64,000 bases of DNA from Paenirhodobacter enshiensis. GTDB lineage: Bacteria; Pseudomonadota; Alphaproteobacteria; Rhodobacterales; Rhodobacteraceae. The position numbers and the translations under genes were made by a program. The stretch spans positions 1-64,000 of the forward strand of contig NZ_JFZB01000014.1 of the NCBI RefSeq assembly GCF_000740785.1, in the 5' to 3' direction. The notes under the pieces are model-generated. The model was not told where the DNA came from. It searched no databases and saw only the letters and a list, made by a program, of their open reading frames with translations. Below, one piece after another: positions 8,844-19,095 of the stretch; position 1 is the stretch's first letter, and each line of letters begins with the position of its first letter.

Positions 8844-11504
8844 TTACGCCGCGGCCACGACGGCACGTGCCGCCGCGATCGCCTCGGCCGACTTGGACGG
8901 GTCGGCACCGCCGGCCTGTGCCATGTCGGGACGGCCGCCGCCGCCCTTGCCGCCAAGCGCCGCAGCCGCCGCCTTGACCAGATCCACGGCCGAGATCCGG
9001 CCGGTCAGATCTGCGGTCACGCCGGCCGCGACCGCCGCCTTGCCACCCGCATCGGCGACCACCAGAACGATGCCCGAACCGACCTTCTCCTTCAGCGCAT
9101 CGACGAGCGCCGGAAGATCCTTGCCGGTCACGCCCGAGACCGCCTGACCGATGAAGGCCATGCCGTTCACCGTCTCGGCCTCGGCGGCACCGCCCTCGGC
9201 GCCGCCCGCCATGGCGAGCTGGCGACGCAGCTCGGCGACCTCGTTGGCGAGGTGCTTGCGCTCTTCCGCCAGCGCCTGAACCCGCTCGACCACTTCGACG
9301 GTCGAGGTCTTCAGCGCCGCCGCGACCTCATGCAGCTTCTCGTCCTGCGCCTTCAGATAGTCGATGGCGGCCTGACCGGTCATCGCCTCGAAGCGGCGCA
9401 CGCCGGCCGAAGACGCCGTATCCGCCAGCGCCACGAAGGCGCCGATGTCGCCGGTGCGCGCCACATGGGTGCCGCCGCACAGCTCGACCGAATAGGTCTC
9501 CTTGTCGGTGCCCTTGCCCGATCCGGGCTGAACCCCCATCGAGACCACGCGGACCTCGTCACCATATTTCTCGCCGAACAGCGCCTGAGCGCCGAGCGCG
9601 CGGGCATCGTCGGGCGTCATCAGACGCGTCGTCACCGGCGTGTTCTGCCGGATATAGCCGTTCACCTCGGTCTCGACGCGGGCCATTTCCTCGGGCGAAA
9701 GCGCCTTCGAATGGCTGAAGTCGAAGCGCAGACGGTCCTCGGCATTGAGCGAGCCGCGCTGCGCGACATGCTCGCCCAGAACGTGGCGCAGCGCCTCGTT
9801 GAGCAGGTGGGTCGCCGAGTGGTTCGCGCGGATCCGGCCGCGACGCTCGTGATCGACGATCAGCCGCGCGCCCTGCCCCTGAGCGATCTCGCCCATGGTG
9901 ACTTCGGCGATGTGGATGAACACGCCTGCCGCCTTGCGGGTGTCGGTCACATGGGCTTCGCCGGTCTCGGTGCGGATGATGCCGGCATCGCCGACCTGAC
10001 CGCCGGATTCGGCGTAGAACGGCGTCTGGTTGACGACGATCTGCACCTTGCCCGCGCCGGCCCTGGCCACCTGGGCGCCATCGATGACCAGCGCCTGGAT
10101 CTGGCCTTCGGCCTCTTCGGTGTCATAGCCGAGGAATTCGGTCACGCCCTTGTCTTCGGCGATCTCGTGCCAGATCCGGGCTTCCTTGGTCTCGCCCGAA
10201 CCCGCCCAGCTGGCGCGCGCCTTGGCCTTCTGCTCGGCCATGGCGGCATCGAAGCCGGCGGTGTCGACCTTGCGGCCCTGCTCGCGCAGCGCATCCTCGG
10301 TCAGATCCAGCGGGAAACCGTAGGTGTCATAGAGCTTGAACGCCGCCTCGCCGGGCAGCTCCGCCCCTTCGGGCAGGCGCGCCAGCTCGTCGTCGAGCAG
10401 CTTCAGACCGCGGTCGAGGGTCTGGCGGAACTTGGTTTCCTCGAGCTTCAGCGTCTCCTCGATCAGCGCTTCGGCGCGGACGAGCTCGGGATAGGCCTTG
10501 CCCATCTCGTGGATCAGCGCCGGCACCAGACGGTGCATCACCGGATCCTTCGCGCCCAGCATATGGGCGTGGCGCGCCGCGCGGCGCAGGATGCGGCGCA
10601 GCACATAGCCGCGGCCGTCGTTCGAGGGCGTCACGCCATCGGCGATCAGGAACGAGGTCGAGCGCAGATGGTCGGCGATCACGCGGTGATGCACCTTGCC
10701 GGGGCCGTCGGGGTCCGAGCTGGTGGCATTCGCCGAGGCCTCGATCAGATAGCGCATCAGATCGGTGTCGTAGTTGTCGTGCTTGCCCTGCAACAGCGCG
10801 CCGATGCGTTCCAGCCCCATGCCGGTGTCGATCGACTGCGCATCGAGCGTGCGCATCGAGCCGTCCTCGAACTGTTCATTCTGCATGAACACGAGGTTCC
10901 AGATCTCGATGAAGCGGTCGCCGTCCTCGTCCTTCGAGCCGGGCGGGCCACCCCAGATGTGCTCACCATGGTCGAAGAAGATCTCGGTGCACGGACCGCA
11001 GGGACCGGTCGGGCCCATCTGCCAGAAGTTGTCCTTGGTGGCGATGCGGATGATGCGCTCATCAGGCAGGCCCGCGACCTTCTTCCAGATGTTCGCCGCC
11101 TCGTCATCGGTGTGATAGACGGTAACCAGCAGCTTGTCCTTCGGGATACCGAAGTCCTTGGTCAGCAGCTCCCAGGCGAAGGGGATCGCGCCTTCCTTGA
11201 AGTAATCGCCGAAGGAGAAATTCCCCAGCATCTCGAAGAAGGTATGATGGCGCGCGGTGTAACCTACATTGTCGAGGTCGTTGTGCTTGCCGCCGGCGCG
11301 GACGCATTTCTGCGCCGTGGTGGCGCGCACGTAATCGCGCTTCTCGACGCCGGTGAAGCAGTTCTTGAACTGCACCATGCCGGCGTTGGTGAACATCAGC
11401 GTCGGGTCGTTGCGCGGCACGAGCGGCGAGCTCGGCACCACGCGGTGGCCGTGGCGTTCGAAGTAGCTCAGGAACGTCGAGCGGATATCGTTAAGGCTTG
11501 GCAT
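8844..11504 (-). CDS. alaS: Alanyl-tRNA synthetase
   Basis: Class II synthetase that charges and proofreads tRNA-Ala; 886 aa, close to the E. coli enzyme. The catalytic core begins [20 protein letters not shown]. The editing domain has the zinc-binding HxxxH (His562, His566) and the second cluster Cys676/His680 (ELCGGTH). The C-terminal DHHA1 part ends glycine-rich. ATG 11504 is chosen because the family start is conserved there; the open frame upstream to 11726 has no family similarity. GGAAGG lies about 12 bases upstream. Confidence 0.97.
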   Translation of the reverse strand: MPSLNDIRSTFLSYFERHGHRVVPSSPLVPRNDPTLMFTNAGMVQFKNCFTGVEKRDYVRATTAQKCVRAGGKHNDLDNVGYTARHHTFFEMLGNFSFGDYFKEGAIPFAWELLTKDFGIPKDKLLVTVYHTDDEAANIWKKVAGLPDERIIRIATKDNFWQMGPTGPCGPCTEIFFDHGEHIWGGPPGSKDEDGDRFIEIWNLVFMQNEQFEDGSMRTLDAQSIDTGMGLERIGALLQGKHDNYDTDLMRYLIEASANATSSDPDGPGKVHHRVIADHLRSTSFLIADGVTPSNDGRGYVLRRILRRAARHAHMLGAKDPVMHRLVPALIHEMGKAYPELVRAEALIEETLKLEETKFRQTLDRGLKLLDDELARLPEGAELPGEAAFKLYDTYGFPLDLTEDALREQGRKVDTAGFDAAMAEQKAKARASWAGSGETKEARIWHEIAEDKGVTEFLGYDTEEAEGQIQALVIDGAQVARAGAGKVQIVVNQTPFYAESGGQVGDAGIIRTETGEAHVTDTRKAAGVFIHIAEVTMGEIAQGQGARLIVDHERRGRIRANHSATHLLNEALRHVLGEHVAQRGSLNAEDRLRFDFSHSKALSPEEMARVETEVNGYIRQNTPVTTRLMTPDDARALGAQALFGEKYGDEVRVVSMGVQPGSGKGTDKETYSVELCGGTHVARTGDIGAFVALADTASSAGVRRFEAMTGQAAIDYLKAQDEKLHEVAAALKTSTVEVVERVQALAEERKHLANEVAELRRQLAMAGGAEGGAAEAETVNGMAFIGQAVSGVTGKDLPALVDALKEKVGSGIVLVVADAGGKAAVAAGVTADLTGRISAVDLVKAAAAALGGKGGGGRPDMAQAGGADPSKSAEAIAAARAVVAAA

Positions 11505-11886
11505 GTGATCTGGCCTTCCGGAAGATTTGGCTTCGTTTACCGCCCCGGCAAGGTCCTGTCCAGAAAGCAAACAGCGCCGCCCCGGGTGCCGTCCTGTCAC
11601 GCTTCGGCGACCGGAGCGCGCCACATGGGCGATCGACCCCGCGCAGCCGCCCCGAAACCGACAGATCGGACGAGCCTGAACAGAGCGCCACCCGCCGCCG
11701 CATCTGCGTCCGGATGCCCCCGCCAAGATCCGTCCAGCCCGGCTTTTCCGCGCCGGTGAATATCAGCCCCGGGACCGCATCCCGCAACGTCCGCTTCAGA
11801 CGGTCCCCATGAGAGGCTCAGTCTTCAGACCCCGATCTTAGGGCCCCGGCATCGGGCAGACCGGCCCTCCGGTCCGCCAGATGAGA
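11505..11886. other. 382-base intergenic region between alaS and recA
   Basis: No gene is supported here, although GC-rich frames are open on both strands. The right end, next to the recA stop, has two hairpins: one with arms at 11831-11836 and 11851-11856 and a stronger one at 11855-11878. The rest must hold the alaS promoter; no clear -35/-10 pair was seen. Confidence 0.6.
11855..11878 (-). terminator. Hairpin downstream of recA
   Basis: GGCAGACCGG and CCGGTCCGCC pair over ten positions (one G-U wobble in RNA) around a four-base loop, eight bases past the recA stop. There is no U-tract, so this is either a weak terminator or a 3'-end stabilising hairpin. Confidence 0.45.
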
Positions 11887-12960
11887 TCAGTCCTCGGTGA
11901 CAGCATCCTCGCCCTCGGGACCGGCCAGACCGAAATCGAGCCCGTGCGAGGCGCGGATCTTGTCCTCGATCTCGTAAGCGATGTCGGGGTTGTCACGCAG
12001 GAACTGCTTGGCATTCTCGCGCCCCTGCCCGATCCGCTCGTCGCCGTAGGAATACCACGCCCCTGATTTCTCGACCACGCCGGCCTTGACGCCGAGGTCG
12101 ATCAGTTCGCCGACCTTGGAAATTCCCTCGCCATACATGATGTCGAACTCGACCTGACGGAACGGCGGGGCGACCTTGTTCTTAACCACCTTGACGCGGG
12201 TCGAGTTGCCGACCACCTCGTCGCGATCCTTGATCGCGCCGATGCGGCGGATATCGAGGCGCACCGAGGCATAGAATTTCAGCGCATTGCCGCCCGTCGT
12301 GGTCTCGGGGTTGCCGAACATCACGCCGATCTTCATGCGGATCTGGTTGATGAAGATCACCATGCAGTTCGACTTGCTGATCGAGCCGGTCAGCTTGCGC
12401 ATCGCCTGGCTCATCAGCCGGGCCTGCGCGCCGACCGTGGCATCGCCCATGTCGCCCTCGATCTCGGCCTTCGGCGTCAGTGCCGCGACCGAATCGACCA
12501 CCACCATGCTGACCGCGCCCGAGCGCACCAGCGTATCGACGATCTCAAGCGCCTGCTCGCCGGTATCGGGCTGCGAAATCAGCAGCTCTTCGAGATTGAC
12601 GCCCAGCTTCTTGGCATAGATCGGATCGAGCGCATGTTCGGCGTCGACGAATGCGCAGAGCCCGCCCTTCTTCTGCTCTTCCGCGATGCAGTGCAGTGTC
12701 AGCGTCGTCTTGCCCGAGCTTTCCGGCCCGTAGATCTCGATGATCCGCCCCTTCGGCAGACCGCCGATGCCGAGCGCGATGTCGAGCCCGAGAGAACCCG
12801 TCGAGGTCGCCTCGATCTCAGCCGCGGGGTTATCCCCCCCGAGCCGCATAATCGCTCCCTTGCCGAACTGGCGTTCGATTTGCGCCAGCGCCGATTCGAG
12901 CGCCTTTTGCTTGTCCGCGTTGCGTTTCTGATCCATCTCGAAAAGGCCTGCCATTCCCAT
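11887..12960 (-). CDS. recA: Recombinase RecA
   Basis: DNA strand-exchange ATPase and SOS co-protease, 357 aa. Walker A is GPESSGKT (78-85). Walker B ([21 protein letters not shown]), the L1/L2 loops ([38 protein letters not shown]) and the acidic C-terminal tail (EGEDAVTED) are all present. Start ATG 12960 ([12 protein letters not shown]) is preferred because AAGGAAG lies six bases upstream; ATG 12954 and an upstream ATG at 13008 are less likely. A perfect GAAC-N7-GAAC SOS box lies 60-74 bases upstream. It is flanked by alaS and cckA on the same strand. Confidence 0.98.
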   Translation of the reverse strand: MGMAGLFEMDQKRNADKQKALESALAQIERQFGKGAIMRLGGDNPAAEIEATSTGSLGLDIALGIGGLPKGRIIEIYGPESSGKTTLTLHCIAEEQKKGGLCAFVDAEHALDPIYAKKLGVNLEELLISQPDTGEQALEIVDTLVRSGAVSMVVVDSVAALTPKAEIEGDMGDATVGAQARLMSQAMRKLTGSISKSNCMVIFINQIRMKIGVMFGNPETTTGGNALKFYASVRLDIRRIGAIKDRDEVVGNSTRVKVVKNKVAPPFRQVEFDIMYGEGISKVGELIDLGVKAGVVEKSGAWYSYGDERIGQGRENAKQFLRDNPDIAYEIEDKIRASHGLDFGLAGPEGEDAVTED

Positions 12961-13019
12961 GTGACGCTTCCTTATCCCATAGCGTCCCGGTATCGGCAAT
13001 GTCGCCACCGGAAACGAAT

Positions 13020-13034
13020 GTTCGCGCGTTGTTC
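13020..13034 (-). promoter_or_regulatory. LexA SOS box upstream of recA
   Basis: On the recA strand the sequence is GAACAACGCGCGAAC, an exact match to the alphaproteobacterial LexA site GAAC-N7-GAAC. It lies 60-74 bases upstream of the preferred recA start, the right place to repress the promoter. Confidence 0.85.
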
Positions 13035-13101
13035 TCGCATATCAGCACAAAACAAGAACAATTCAATGAAAATCTTCACGATCCATCCTGAAGGTATTTG
13101 G

Positions 13102-13116
13102 TTAACAATCTATTTA
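13102..13116. promoter_or_regulatory. Near-match CtrA-type site between cckA and recA
   Basis: TTAA-N7-TTTA, one mismatch from the TTAA-N7-TTAA CtrA site, in an unusually AT-rich stretch of the cckA-recA gap. It could link recA to cell-cycle control, but a single near-match in AT-rich DNA is weak evidence. Confidence 0.25.
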
Positions 13117-13144
13117 TACTGCTGCGCAGCGCAGATGGCCCCGG

Positions 13145-15505
13145 TCAGGCCGGAACGCGCCCAGCCGTGCGCTGCACCGTCTCCACCAGATCGCCGAGCG
13201 AAAACGGCTTCGGCAGGAAGGCGGAGGCCCGGATCGCCGGCCAGCCATCGCGGAACGCGTCCTCTGCATAGCCCGACATGAACACCACTGCCGTGTCGGG
13301 ACGCGTTTTCATCGCCTCGGCCACCCAGCTCGGCCCGTCGAGCCCGGGCATCACCACATCGGTGACGAAAATGTCGAAATGCAGCGTCGGATCCGACAGG
13401 ATTTCCAGGGCTTCCTCGCCATCCTCGGCCTCAACCACGTCATAGCCCCGCAGCTTCAGCGCCCGGGCCGCGAAGGCGCGCACCGCTGCCTCGTCCTCGA
13501 CCAGCAGAACCGAGGCCGGGCTCTCCGATGGCAGCGGAACCGCTTCGGGGGGGGACAGCCCCGGCGCCAGCGTCTCAAGTGCCAGATAGGTCGGCAGCAG
13601 GAACCAGAACCGCGTGCCCTGTCCCGGAACCGAATCGCAGAAGATGTAGCCGCCGGTCTGCTTGACGATGCCGTAGACCGTCGACAGACCGAGCCCCGTG
13701 CCCTCGCCCAGATGCTTGGTGGTGAAGAACGGCTCGAAGATCTTCGGCAGAACCTCCGGAGCGATACCTGTTCCCGCGTCGCTGACCGACACCTCGACAT
13801 ACTCGCCCGCCGGCACCGTCGCCCGGTCCCGGTGCATGTCGCCGGCCAGCGAGAAATTGCGGGTTTCGATGCGGATCTCGCCGCCCGAGGGCATGGCATC
13901 GCGCGCATTCACCACAAGGTTCATGATCACCTGCTCGATCTGGCGCTTGTCGGCGCGGATCCGATGCAGATCGGGATCGTGGACCAGGCTGAGGGAAATC
14001 CGCTCGCCCACCAGACGATTGAGCAGATGCGTCAGATCCGACAGCGTGTCGCGCAGATCCAGAACCTCCGGGTTCATCGTCTGCTTGCGCGAATAGGCCA
14101 GCAGCTGACGCACCAGAGCCGCCGCCCGGTTGGCGTTCTGCCGGATCTGTTCCAGATCGCCGTAGTCGGGGGCCGACCGGTCGTGACGCAGCATCAAAAG
14201 ATCGCAATGGCCCGAAATTGCAGTCAGCAAATTATTGAAATCATGGGCGACACCGCCAGCAAGCTGACCGACCGCCTCCATCTTCTGGCTTTGGATGAAC
14301 TGCGCCTCCAGCTGCTTCAGCTGTGTCGCGTCGTTCAGCACCGCGATCAGCTCCATCCGGCCCTGCTCGACCATCCGCCGCAGCGTGACCTGCAGGAAAA
14401 CCTCGTCTTCGCGCGTGCGCAGCCGCATGACCTCTGGCCGGCTTTCGGTCCGTCCGGCGCAGGCGTCGGCAACCCAGTCATTGACCGGCCGGCCCAGCCC
14501 CTCGAGCAGATCGGACAGCCGCGTGCCCGGGGCCACATCCCCCATCACCAGCCGCGCCGCGGCATTCACCGCGATCACCGCCGCGCGCGGGGTCAGCCGC
14601 ATCAGAGGCACCGGCAGCGCCTCGAAGGCGGCGGCATCGTGGCTTGCGCTCTGCGTCGGAGCGACCGGCAGAACGAACAGCTCCCTCCGGTCGTCGGAGC
14701 GCCCCTTTCCGCCCACTTCCGCGACGAAGCAGCGCACCGGCCCGGAGGCGGTCAGAATCTCGTTCTCCTCGCCCGGTCGCAGCGGCAGCTCGGCCGAAAT
14801 CTCGTCGGCTTTGCGTGGCCGCCCCCCGAGAAGCTGACGCAGCGCCGGATTGATCGCCAGAACGCCCCCCGCCGCCGACAGCGACAGCCGGGGCAATTCC
14901 GCCGCCGCATCGGGCCGCGCCGCCCCAAGATCGTCGAGTCGCCACAGCACGCCCCCGCCCTCGACCCGGTGGGCGCGCAGCCGCAGATGCCCGTGCCGGG
15001 TCACCGTATCCTCCTGCGCCGATCCGCTGTCGCGTGCGCGCCGCCCCATCCGTTCGATCGCCGCTCCGGGATCGGCGAACAGGCCTCCGAAGGCGGCTGC
15101 GGCGGCCTCGCCGCCCGCGCGCCCCCCTTGCGGCAGATCGAAGCCGAACCGCGCCGCGGCAGCCCGGTTGCGGTAGATGACCCGCCCGTCCCGATCCGAC
15201 CCGAAGCAGGGCGCCGGATCCTCGTCCGCGACGGCGGCGAACAGTGCTCCGAGGCGGGCACGCCGCATCGGCCGCAGATAGCGCAAGGCCCCGAACCACA
15301 GCGCCAGCGACATCAGGCTGCCACCCACCGACAGCACCAGGAGCTTCTCGGTCTGTGACAAGGCCAGAACCGAGGACACGAACGCCGCGACGGCCAGAAC
15401 CGCCAGCGGCACCTCGCGCCCCCATCCCCGCCCCTCGGGGCGCGGACGCGCCCCGGCACGCCGGACGACCGGGGCAAGGGTCGCGCTGTCGTCGGATGGG
15501 GCCAC
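13145..15505 (-). CDS. cckA: CckA-like hybrid sensor histidine kinase/response regulator
   Basis: Membrane hybrid kinase of 786 aa that, in its family, feeds phosphate through ChpT to CtrA. There are two N-terminal membrane segments (about 32-50 and 54-76), PAS-like regions at about 85-195 and 290-395, and a HisKA domain with phospho-acceptor His421 ([10 protein letters not shown]). The HATPase_c domain (N-box [11 protein letters not shown] near 529-537; [20 protein letters not shown]) and C-terminal receiver (phospho-acceptor Asp716 in VTDVVMPG) follow. The HDFNNLL-type kinase with a terminal receiver is the CckA signature. In Rhodobacterales this relay controls motility and gene transfer agent release. 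A perfect CtrA-type box sits 51-65 bases upstream. Confidence 0.92.
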   Translation of the reverse strand: MAPSDDSATLAPVVRRAGARPRPEGRGWGREVPLAVLAVAAFVSSVLALSQTEKLLVLSVGGSLMSLALWFGALRYLRPMRRARLGALFAAVADEDPAPCFGSDRDGRVIYRNRAAAARFGFDLPQGGRAGGEAAAAAFGGLFADPGAAIERMGRRARDSGSAQEDTVTRHGHLRLRAHRVEGGGVLWRLDDLGAARPDAAAELPRLSLSAAGGVLAINPALRQLLGGRPRKADEISAELPLRPGEENEILTASGPVRCFVAEVGGKGRSDDRRELFVLPVAPTQSASHDAAAFEALPVPLMRLTPRAAVIAVNAAARLVMGDVAPGTRLSDLLEGLGRPVNDWVADACAGRTESRPEVMRLRTREDEVFLQVTLRRMVEQGRMELIAVLNDATQLKQLEAQFIQSQKMEAVGQLAGGVAHDFNNLLTAISGHCDLLMLRHDRSAPDYGDLEQIRQNANRAAALVRQLLAYSRKQTMNPEVLDLRDTLSDLTHLLNRLVGERISLSLVHDPDLHRIRADKRQIEQVIMNLVVNARDAMPSGGEIRIETRNFSLAGDMHRDRATVPAGEYVEVSVSDAGTGIAPEVLPKIFEPFFTTKHLGEGTGLGLSTVYGIVKQTGGYIFCDSVPGQGTRFWFLLPTYLALETLAPGLSPPEAVPLPSESPASVLLVEDEAAVRAFAARALKLRGYDVVEAEDGEEALEILSDPTLHFDIFVTDVVMPGLDGPSWVAEAMKTRPDTAVVFMSGYAEDAFRDGWPAIRASAFLPKPFSLGDLVETVQRTAGRVPA

Positions 15506-15555
15506 GTCGTCTGTCTCGCTGCGAACCGTTCAGAGTTCATAGCGCCGTAAAAGTC

Positions 15556-15570
15556 TTAACAAATAGTTAA
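15556..15570. promoter_or_regulatory. CtrA-type binding site upstream of cckA
   Basis: TTAACAAATAGTTAA is a perfect TTAA-N7-TTAA, the full CtrA consensus, in otherwise GC-rich DNA. It is placed 51-65 bases upstream of the cckA ATG, so it could give feedback from CtrA on its own kinase. Confidence 0.6.
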
Positions 15571-15591
15571 CAACACACGCCCCTGCCGCTG

Positions 15592-16755
15592 TCAGGCAGA
15601 TCGGTCGCGGCGCAACACCGCGACGAAAAAGCCGTCGCCGCCGTCGGAAGGCAGGAAGCGGCGCATCGTCTCGGGCTGCCAGCCAAGGGTCTGCAGATCC
15701 GCGACCCGGTCCTCGTTCTCGGCGCGCAGCAACGAGCAGGTCATGTAGACAAGCCGCCCCCCGGGACGCAGGAAGTGCCCCGCCGTCGCGACGATCTCGC
15801 CTTGCAGCGCCACCAGCGCGTCAAGCCGCTCGGCCGTCAGCCGCCATTTCGCGTCCGGTGTGCGCCGCCAGGTGCCCGAGCCAGAACAGGGCGCATCGAC
15901 CAGCACGGTGTCGAACGTTCCCTGAACCCGGCCCGGGGCGGCGCGCGCGATTCTGGCCCCGGCGCGCGCCGCGCGCGCCGGCAGATCGGCCATGCGCCCG
16001 GCGTCGATGTCATGGGCGGTGATCCGTGCCCCCGGATGCAGCGCCGCAAGCGCCAGCGCCTTGCCGCCACCGCCCGCGCAATAGTCGAGAACCCCGGCCC
16101 CTTCCGCACAGGGCACCATCGCCACCGCCGCCTGAGACGCCGCGTCCTGCAACTCGACCAGACCGTCGCGATAGGCCGCCGAGGCCGCGATCCGCCGCGC
16201 CCCGTCCGTCACCTCGAGCGCGGTTTCCGCCAGCGGATGCGGGCGGGCGCCGATGCCCTCGGCGGCAAGCGTCGCGATCGCCGCCGCCCGGTCGGTGCGC
16301 GCGACATTGACGCGCAGGAACACCGGCGCGCGCGCGCGCATCAGCGCGCTGGTTTCGGCGAACGCGGTGCCCAGATCGGCACTCAGCCGCGGCCGCAGCC
16401 AGTCGGGCCAGTCGAGGGCCTCAAGGTCCGCAGGCGGCACCGGGGCGACGGCTTCGGCCGCGCTCAGCTCTGCGGGCGCATGGCCGAGGCCGGTGAACAG
16501 CCCGGCCGGATCCGTCCCCGCGGCCCGCAACGCGCCGAGCATCAGCGCCCGCCCCCCCGTGCCCCCGCCGAGCGCGGCGAAGCTGCCCCGGCAGCGCAGC
16601 GCGTCGAACACCAGATCGCGCACCGCCGCCCGGTCGCCCGAGCCCGCGAACCGCGCGCCGCGCGCCCAGTTGGTCAGCGTGCGCTCGGCCGGGGCGCCGG
16701 CGAGGATCTGGTCGAGAATGTCGATTGCGGCGGCAAGACGGGCGGCGGGGGTCAT
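15592..16755 (-). CDS. RsmB/NOP-family 16S rRNA cytosine-C5 methyltransferase
   Basis: S-adenosylmethionine-dependent RNA m5C methyltransferase, 387 aa. An N-terminal NusB-like helical region (about 1-140) precedes the Rossmann methyltransferase core (about 145-385). Motif I is VLDYCAGGGGKALALAAL, motif IV is LVDAPCSGSGTWRR with one catalytic Cys, and motif VI is MTCSLLRAENEDRV with the second. This two-Cys arrangement is diagnostic for RNA m5C enzymes. Modification of 16S rRNA C967 is the expected but unproven target; this alphaproteobacterial group is divergent from E. coli RsmB. It stands between cckA and the ABC operon terminator on the same strand. Confidence 0.88.
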   Translation of the reverse strand: MTPAARLAAAIDILDQILAGAPAERTLTNWARGARFAGSGDRAAVRDLVFDALRCRGSFAALGGGTGGRALMLGALRAAGTDPAGLFTGLGHAPAELSAAEAVAPVPPADLEALDWPDWLRPRLSADLGTAFAETSALMRARAPVFLRVNVARTDRAAAIATLAAEGIGARPHPLAETALEVTDGARRIAASAAYRDGLVELQDAASQAAVAMVPCAEGAGVLDYCAGGGGKALALAALHPGARITAHDIDAGRMADLPARAARAGARIARAAPGRVQGTFDTVLVDAPCSGSGTWRRTPDAKWRLTAERLDALVALQGEIVATAGHFLRPGGRLVYMTCSLLRAENEDRVADLQTLGWQPETMRRFLPSDGGDGFFVAVLRRDRSA

Positions 16756-16811
16756 CGGCGGGCTCCTTTGGCGGCGGTCTAGCGGGGCTTGCCCCGTCCC
16801 GCAAACGAAAA

Positions 16812-16833
16812 GGCCCCGCCGAAAGGCGGGGCC
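16812..16833 (-). terminator. Rho-independent terminator of the ABC importer/phosphodiesterase unit
   Basis: GGCCCCGCC and GGCGGGGCC make a perfect nine-bp stem with a four-base loop. On the minus strand it is followed by TTTTCGTTT, a good U-tract. It lies 31 bases past the phosphodiesterase stop. Confidence 0.85.
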
Positions 16834-16863
16834 GGTGTCGCCGGCGAGGCGGAGGCAGCAGGC

Positions 16864-17664
16864 TCAGGGGCCGGTGCAGATCGGCGCCTGCTCGGTCGGG
16901 GTCTGGCCGGCCTCGGCGGTGAAGGCACGCAGCCCGAACCCGTCGATGAAGATCACCCGATAGGTCGGATGGCCGCCGGTCCACCACGGGTTCGGCGTGT
17001 CGAGATCCATGATGAAGCGGTGCGAACACGCCTGTCCCGAGCTGTAGGCGATGCCCTCGGGCGAGGTGCCGGCAAGCGGGATGTGGATATGGCCGAACAC
17101 GATATGGCGCACCCCGGCCGGATGCGCGGCGAGCCGCGCGAGGAGCCGGCCGTCGTCATGCAGGCTGATGTCGCGAAAATGCCGGATGCCGTCGCGCACC
17201 GGCGGATGGTGGATGAACACGGTGACGGGCTTGTCCCCCGCCCCCGCAAGCGCGGTGTCGAGCCAGGCCATCCGGTCCGCGCCATAGACGCCGCCGATCA
17301 CCCCCGCCTCGTGGCTGTCGAGAAACAGCAGCCGCCCCTCGGGCGTGTCGAGGAAGGACTGGATATAACCGTTCGCATCGCGCGGATGATCGGGGAAGGC
17401 CGCGACGAACGCGGGCCGGCTGTCGTGATTGCCGAGCAGCAGCCGCACCTCGAAGGGCAGATCGCGCAAGATGTCGCGCAGCAGCGCATAGGCCTCGGGG
17501 TCGCCGCAGTTGCACAGATCGCCCGTGATGACGAGAAGGTCGGCATCGCCATGGCGCGCCGCGATATCGGCGACGGCGGCGCGCAGCTGGCGCTCGGGGT
17601 CGACGCCGTTCGCGATCTCGCCGGGGGGCATCAGATGGGTATCGGTGATCTGGATGATCTTCAT
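16864..17664 (-). CDS. Metallophosphoesterase, cyclic-nucleotide/glycerophosphodiesterase (CpdA/GpdQ) type
   Basis: Binuclear-metal phosphodiesterase of 266 aa. All metal-binding motifs are present: ITDTHL (D-x-H) near residue 7, TGDLCNCG, GNHDSRP, IHHPP and GHIHIPL. This fold covers cAMP phosphodiesterase CpdA and glycerophosphodiesterase GpdQ. Start ATG 17664 (MKIIQITDTHL) is the family start. It follows a binding-protein-dependent ABC importer on the same strand, which favours release of phosphate or an alcohol from an imported phosphodiester. A strong hairpin with a T-tract precedes it, so its expression is probably lower than that of the binding protein. Confidence 0.85.
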   Translation of the reverse strand: MKIIQITDTHLMPPGEIANGVDPERQLRAAVADIAARHGDADLLVITGDLCNCGDPEAYALLRDILRDLPFEVRLLLGNHDSRPAFVAAFPDHPRDANGYIQSFLDTPEGRLLFLDSHEAGVIGGVYGADRMAWLDTALAGAGDKPVTVFIHHPPVRDGIRHFRDISLHDDGRLLARLAAHPAGVRHIVFGHIHIPLAGTSPEGIAYSSGQACSHRFIMDLDTPNPWWTGGHPTYRVIFIDGFGLRAFTAEAGQTPTEQAPICTGP

Positions 17665-17703
17665 GTCTGTCTCCGAAACGGGCCGCAGGGGCCCGAAAAA
17701 ACA

Positions 17704-17735
17704 CGGAGGCGAGCGGGCGGACCCCCTCGCCTCCG
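17704..17735 (-). terminator. Intercistronic terminator between binding protein and phosphodiesterase genes
   Basis: CGGAGGCGAG and CTCGCCTCCG form a perfect ten-bp stem around a 12-base loop. On the minus strand TGTTTTTT follows at once. This is a strong rho-independent terminator, 40 bases upstream of the phosphodiesterase start, so read-through or a separate promoter is needed for that gene. Confidence 0.8.
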
Positions 17736-17753
17736 GCCGCTGTGCCCGAGGGC

Positions 17754-19043
17754 TTATTTCATCAGCGCGTTGGTCTGTTCGACGATCTGCTTCAGGCCGG
17801 CCTCGGGGGTCACCTCGCCGCGCATCACCGTGCCGATGATGTCGCGCTGCGTGCGCCAGATCCGCACCGAATCCCCGCCCGGATAGCCCGCCCAGGGCAG
17901 CGACTTGTCGGCCTGCAGAGAGGCGGTCTTCACGTTCGGATGCTCGGCATAATAGGGCGCGAGGTAATCCGGCCCGGTCGCCAGCTTGTTGGTGGGCAGA
18001 TAGCCGGTGATGCGCACGATGACGTTCTGCGCTTCGGGGCCGGTGATCCACTTCAGGTATTTCCAGGCCGCCGCCTGCTTCGCTTTGTCCTGCGTCAGCA
18101 TCACCGCCGAGTTGCCGCCCGTCGGCACGCCGCCCTTCGCCTTGTTGTCGAGCGGGAACACCGAGGTCTTCAGCGCGAAGCGGTCGCCCACCAGCGCCTC
18201 GATGGTCTGCACATGCGCCGGCGTCGAGACCATGAACCCGGTCAGCCCCGCGCCGAACTGCTGGCGCGCCTGATCCCAGTCGAAGGTGGGCGCGCCCGCC
18301 TCGGTCACGAAGGCGCGGCAATATTTCAGCGCCTGAAGCCCGATCTCGTTGTCGAAGGCGACCTTGTTGCCCTCGGTCAGGGTGCCGCCCTGCTCGAAGA
18401 TCAGCGCCTGCCACAGCCAGTCGTCGGGCCAGCCGGCGATGTCATAGGCCATGCCGGAAACCTTCGGATCCATCTCGTGGATCTTCTTCGCCAGCGCGAT
18501 CAGCGCGGGGAAGGTGTCGGGCATGTGCTCGGGGTCGCCCCCGGCCTTCTTCACCAGATCGGCATTCACATAGAGGATCGGCGAGGACGCATTGACCGGC
18601 AGCCCGTATTGCACGCCACCGACCTGACCGAGCGCGACCATGTTCGGGCTGAAATTGCGCTCGATGAAGGCAGGACCGCCATCGGCCGCGATGAACGGCC
18701 CGAGGTCAGTGATCTGATGGCGCGGCGCGAGTGTATGAACCAGCTCGGCCGTCAGGTTGTAGCCCGAGAAATACACGTCCGGCAGGCTGCCCGTCACCGC
18801 CGCGCGCAGCACCTGCGCCTGACCGTCATTGTAATTCGCCGCCGGGGCGAGGAAGTTGATCGCGATGTCGGGGTTGTTCTTCTGGAACGTCTCGGCAAGC
18901 GGCTGATGGAACTTGGTGAAACCCGGCATGTTGTAAAGCACGTCGAGCGTGACCTTCCCGGCCGCGGCGGCCGGGCGCGACAGCCCGGCGAAGGCCAGCC
19001 CGAGGGCGAGGCCGCTGACGGCGGTGCGGCGATTCATGGACAT
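17754..19043 (-). CDS. ABC transporter extracellular substrate-binding protein (family 1, UgpB-like)
   Basis: Periplasmic binding protein of 429 aa that delivers substrate to the permease pair encoded upstream. The N-terminus has arginines and a hydrophobic run (MSMNRRTAVSGLALGLAFAG) with a cleavage site near LSRPAAAA, consistent with a Sec or possibly Tat signal peptide. The body is of the sugar/glycerol-3-phosphate binding class (HQPLAETFQKNNPDIAINFLAP; LPDVYFSGYN). The start may be ATG 19043 or 19037. The neighbouring metallophosphodiesterase makes glycerol-3-phosphate or glycerophosphodiesters plausible ligands, but sugars cannot be excluded. Confidence 0.88.
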   Translation of the reverse strand: MSMNRRTAVSGLALGLAFAGLSRPAAAAGKVTLDVLYNMPGFTKFHQPLAETFQKNNPDIAINFLAPAANYNDGQAQVLRAAVTGSLPDVYFSGYNLTAELVHTLAPRHQITDLGPFIAADGGPAFIERNFSPNMVALGQVGGVQYGLPVNASSPILYVNADLVKKAGGDPEHMPDTFPALIALAKKIHEMDPKVSGMAYDIAGWPDDWLWQALIFEQGGTLTEGNKVAFDNEIGLQALKYCRAFVTEAGAPTFDWDQARQQFGAGLTGFMVSTPAHVQTIEALVGDRFALKTSVFPLDNKAKGGVPTGGNSAVMLTQDKAKQAAAWKYLKWITGPEAQNVIVRITGYLPTNKLATGPDYLAPYYAEHPNVKTASLQADKSLPWAGYPGGDSVRIWRTQRDIIGTVMRGEVTPEAGLKQIVEQTNALMK

Positions 19044-19095
19044 GGAAGTCTCCTGAAGAGGTTTTGGGGAGGGAGGAAAGGGGAAAGGCCCGGGC

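Noticed and set aside
9252-11759. 835-codon plus-strand frame
   Set aside because: Antisense to alaS, which has all synthetase motifs.
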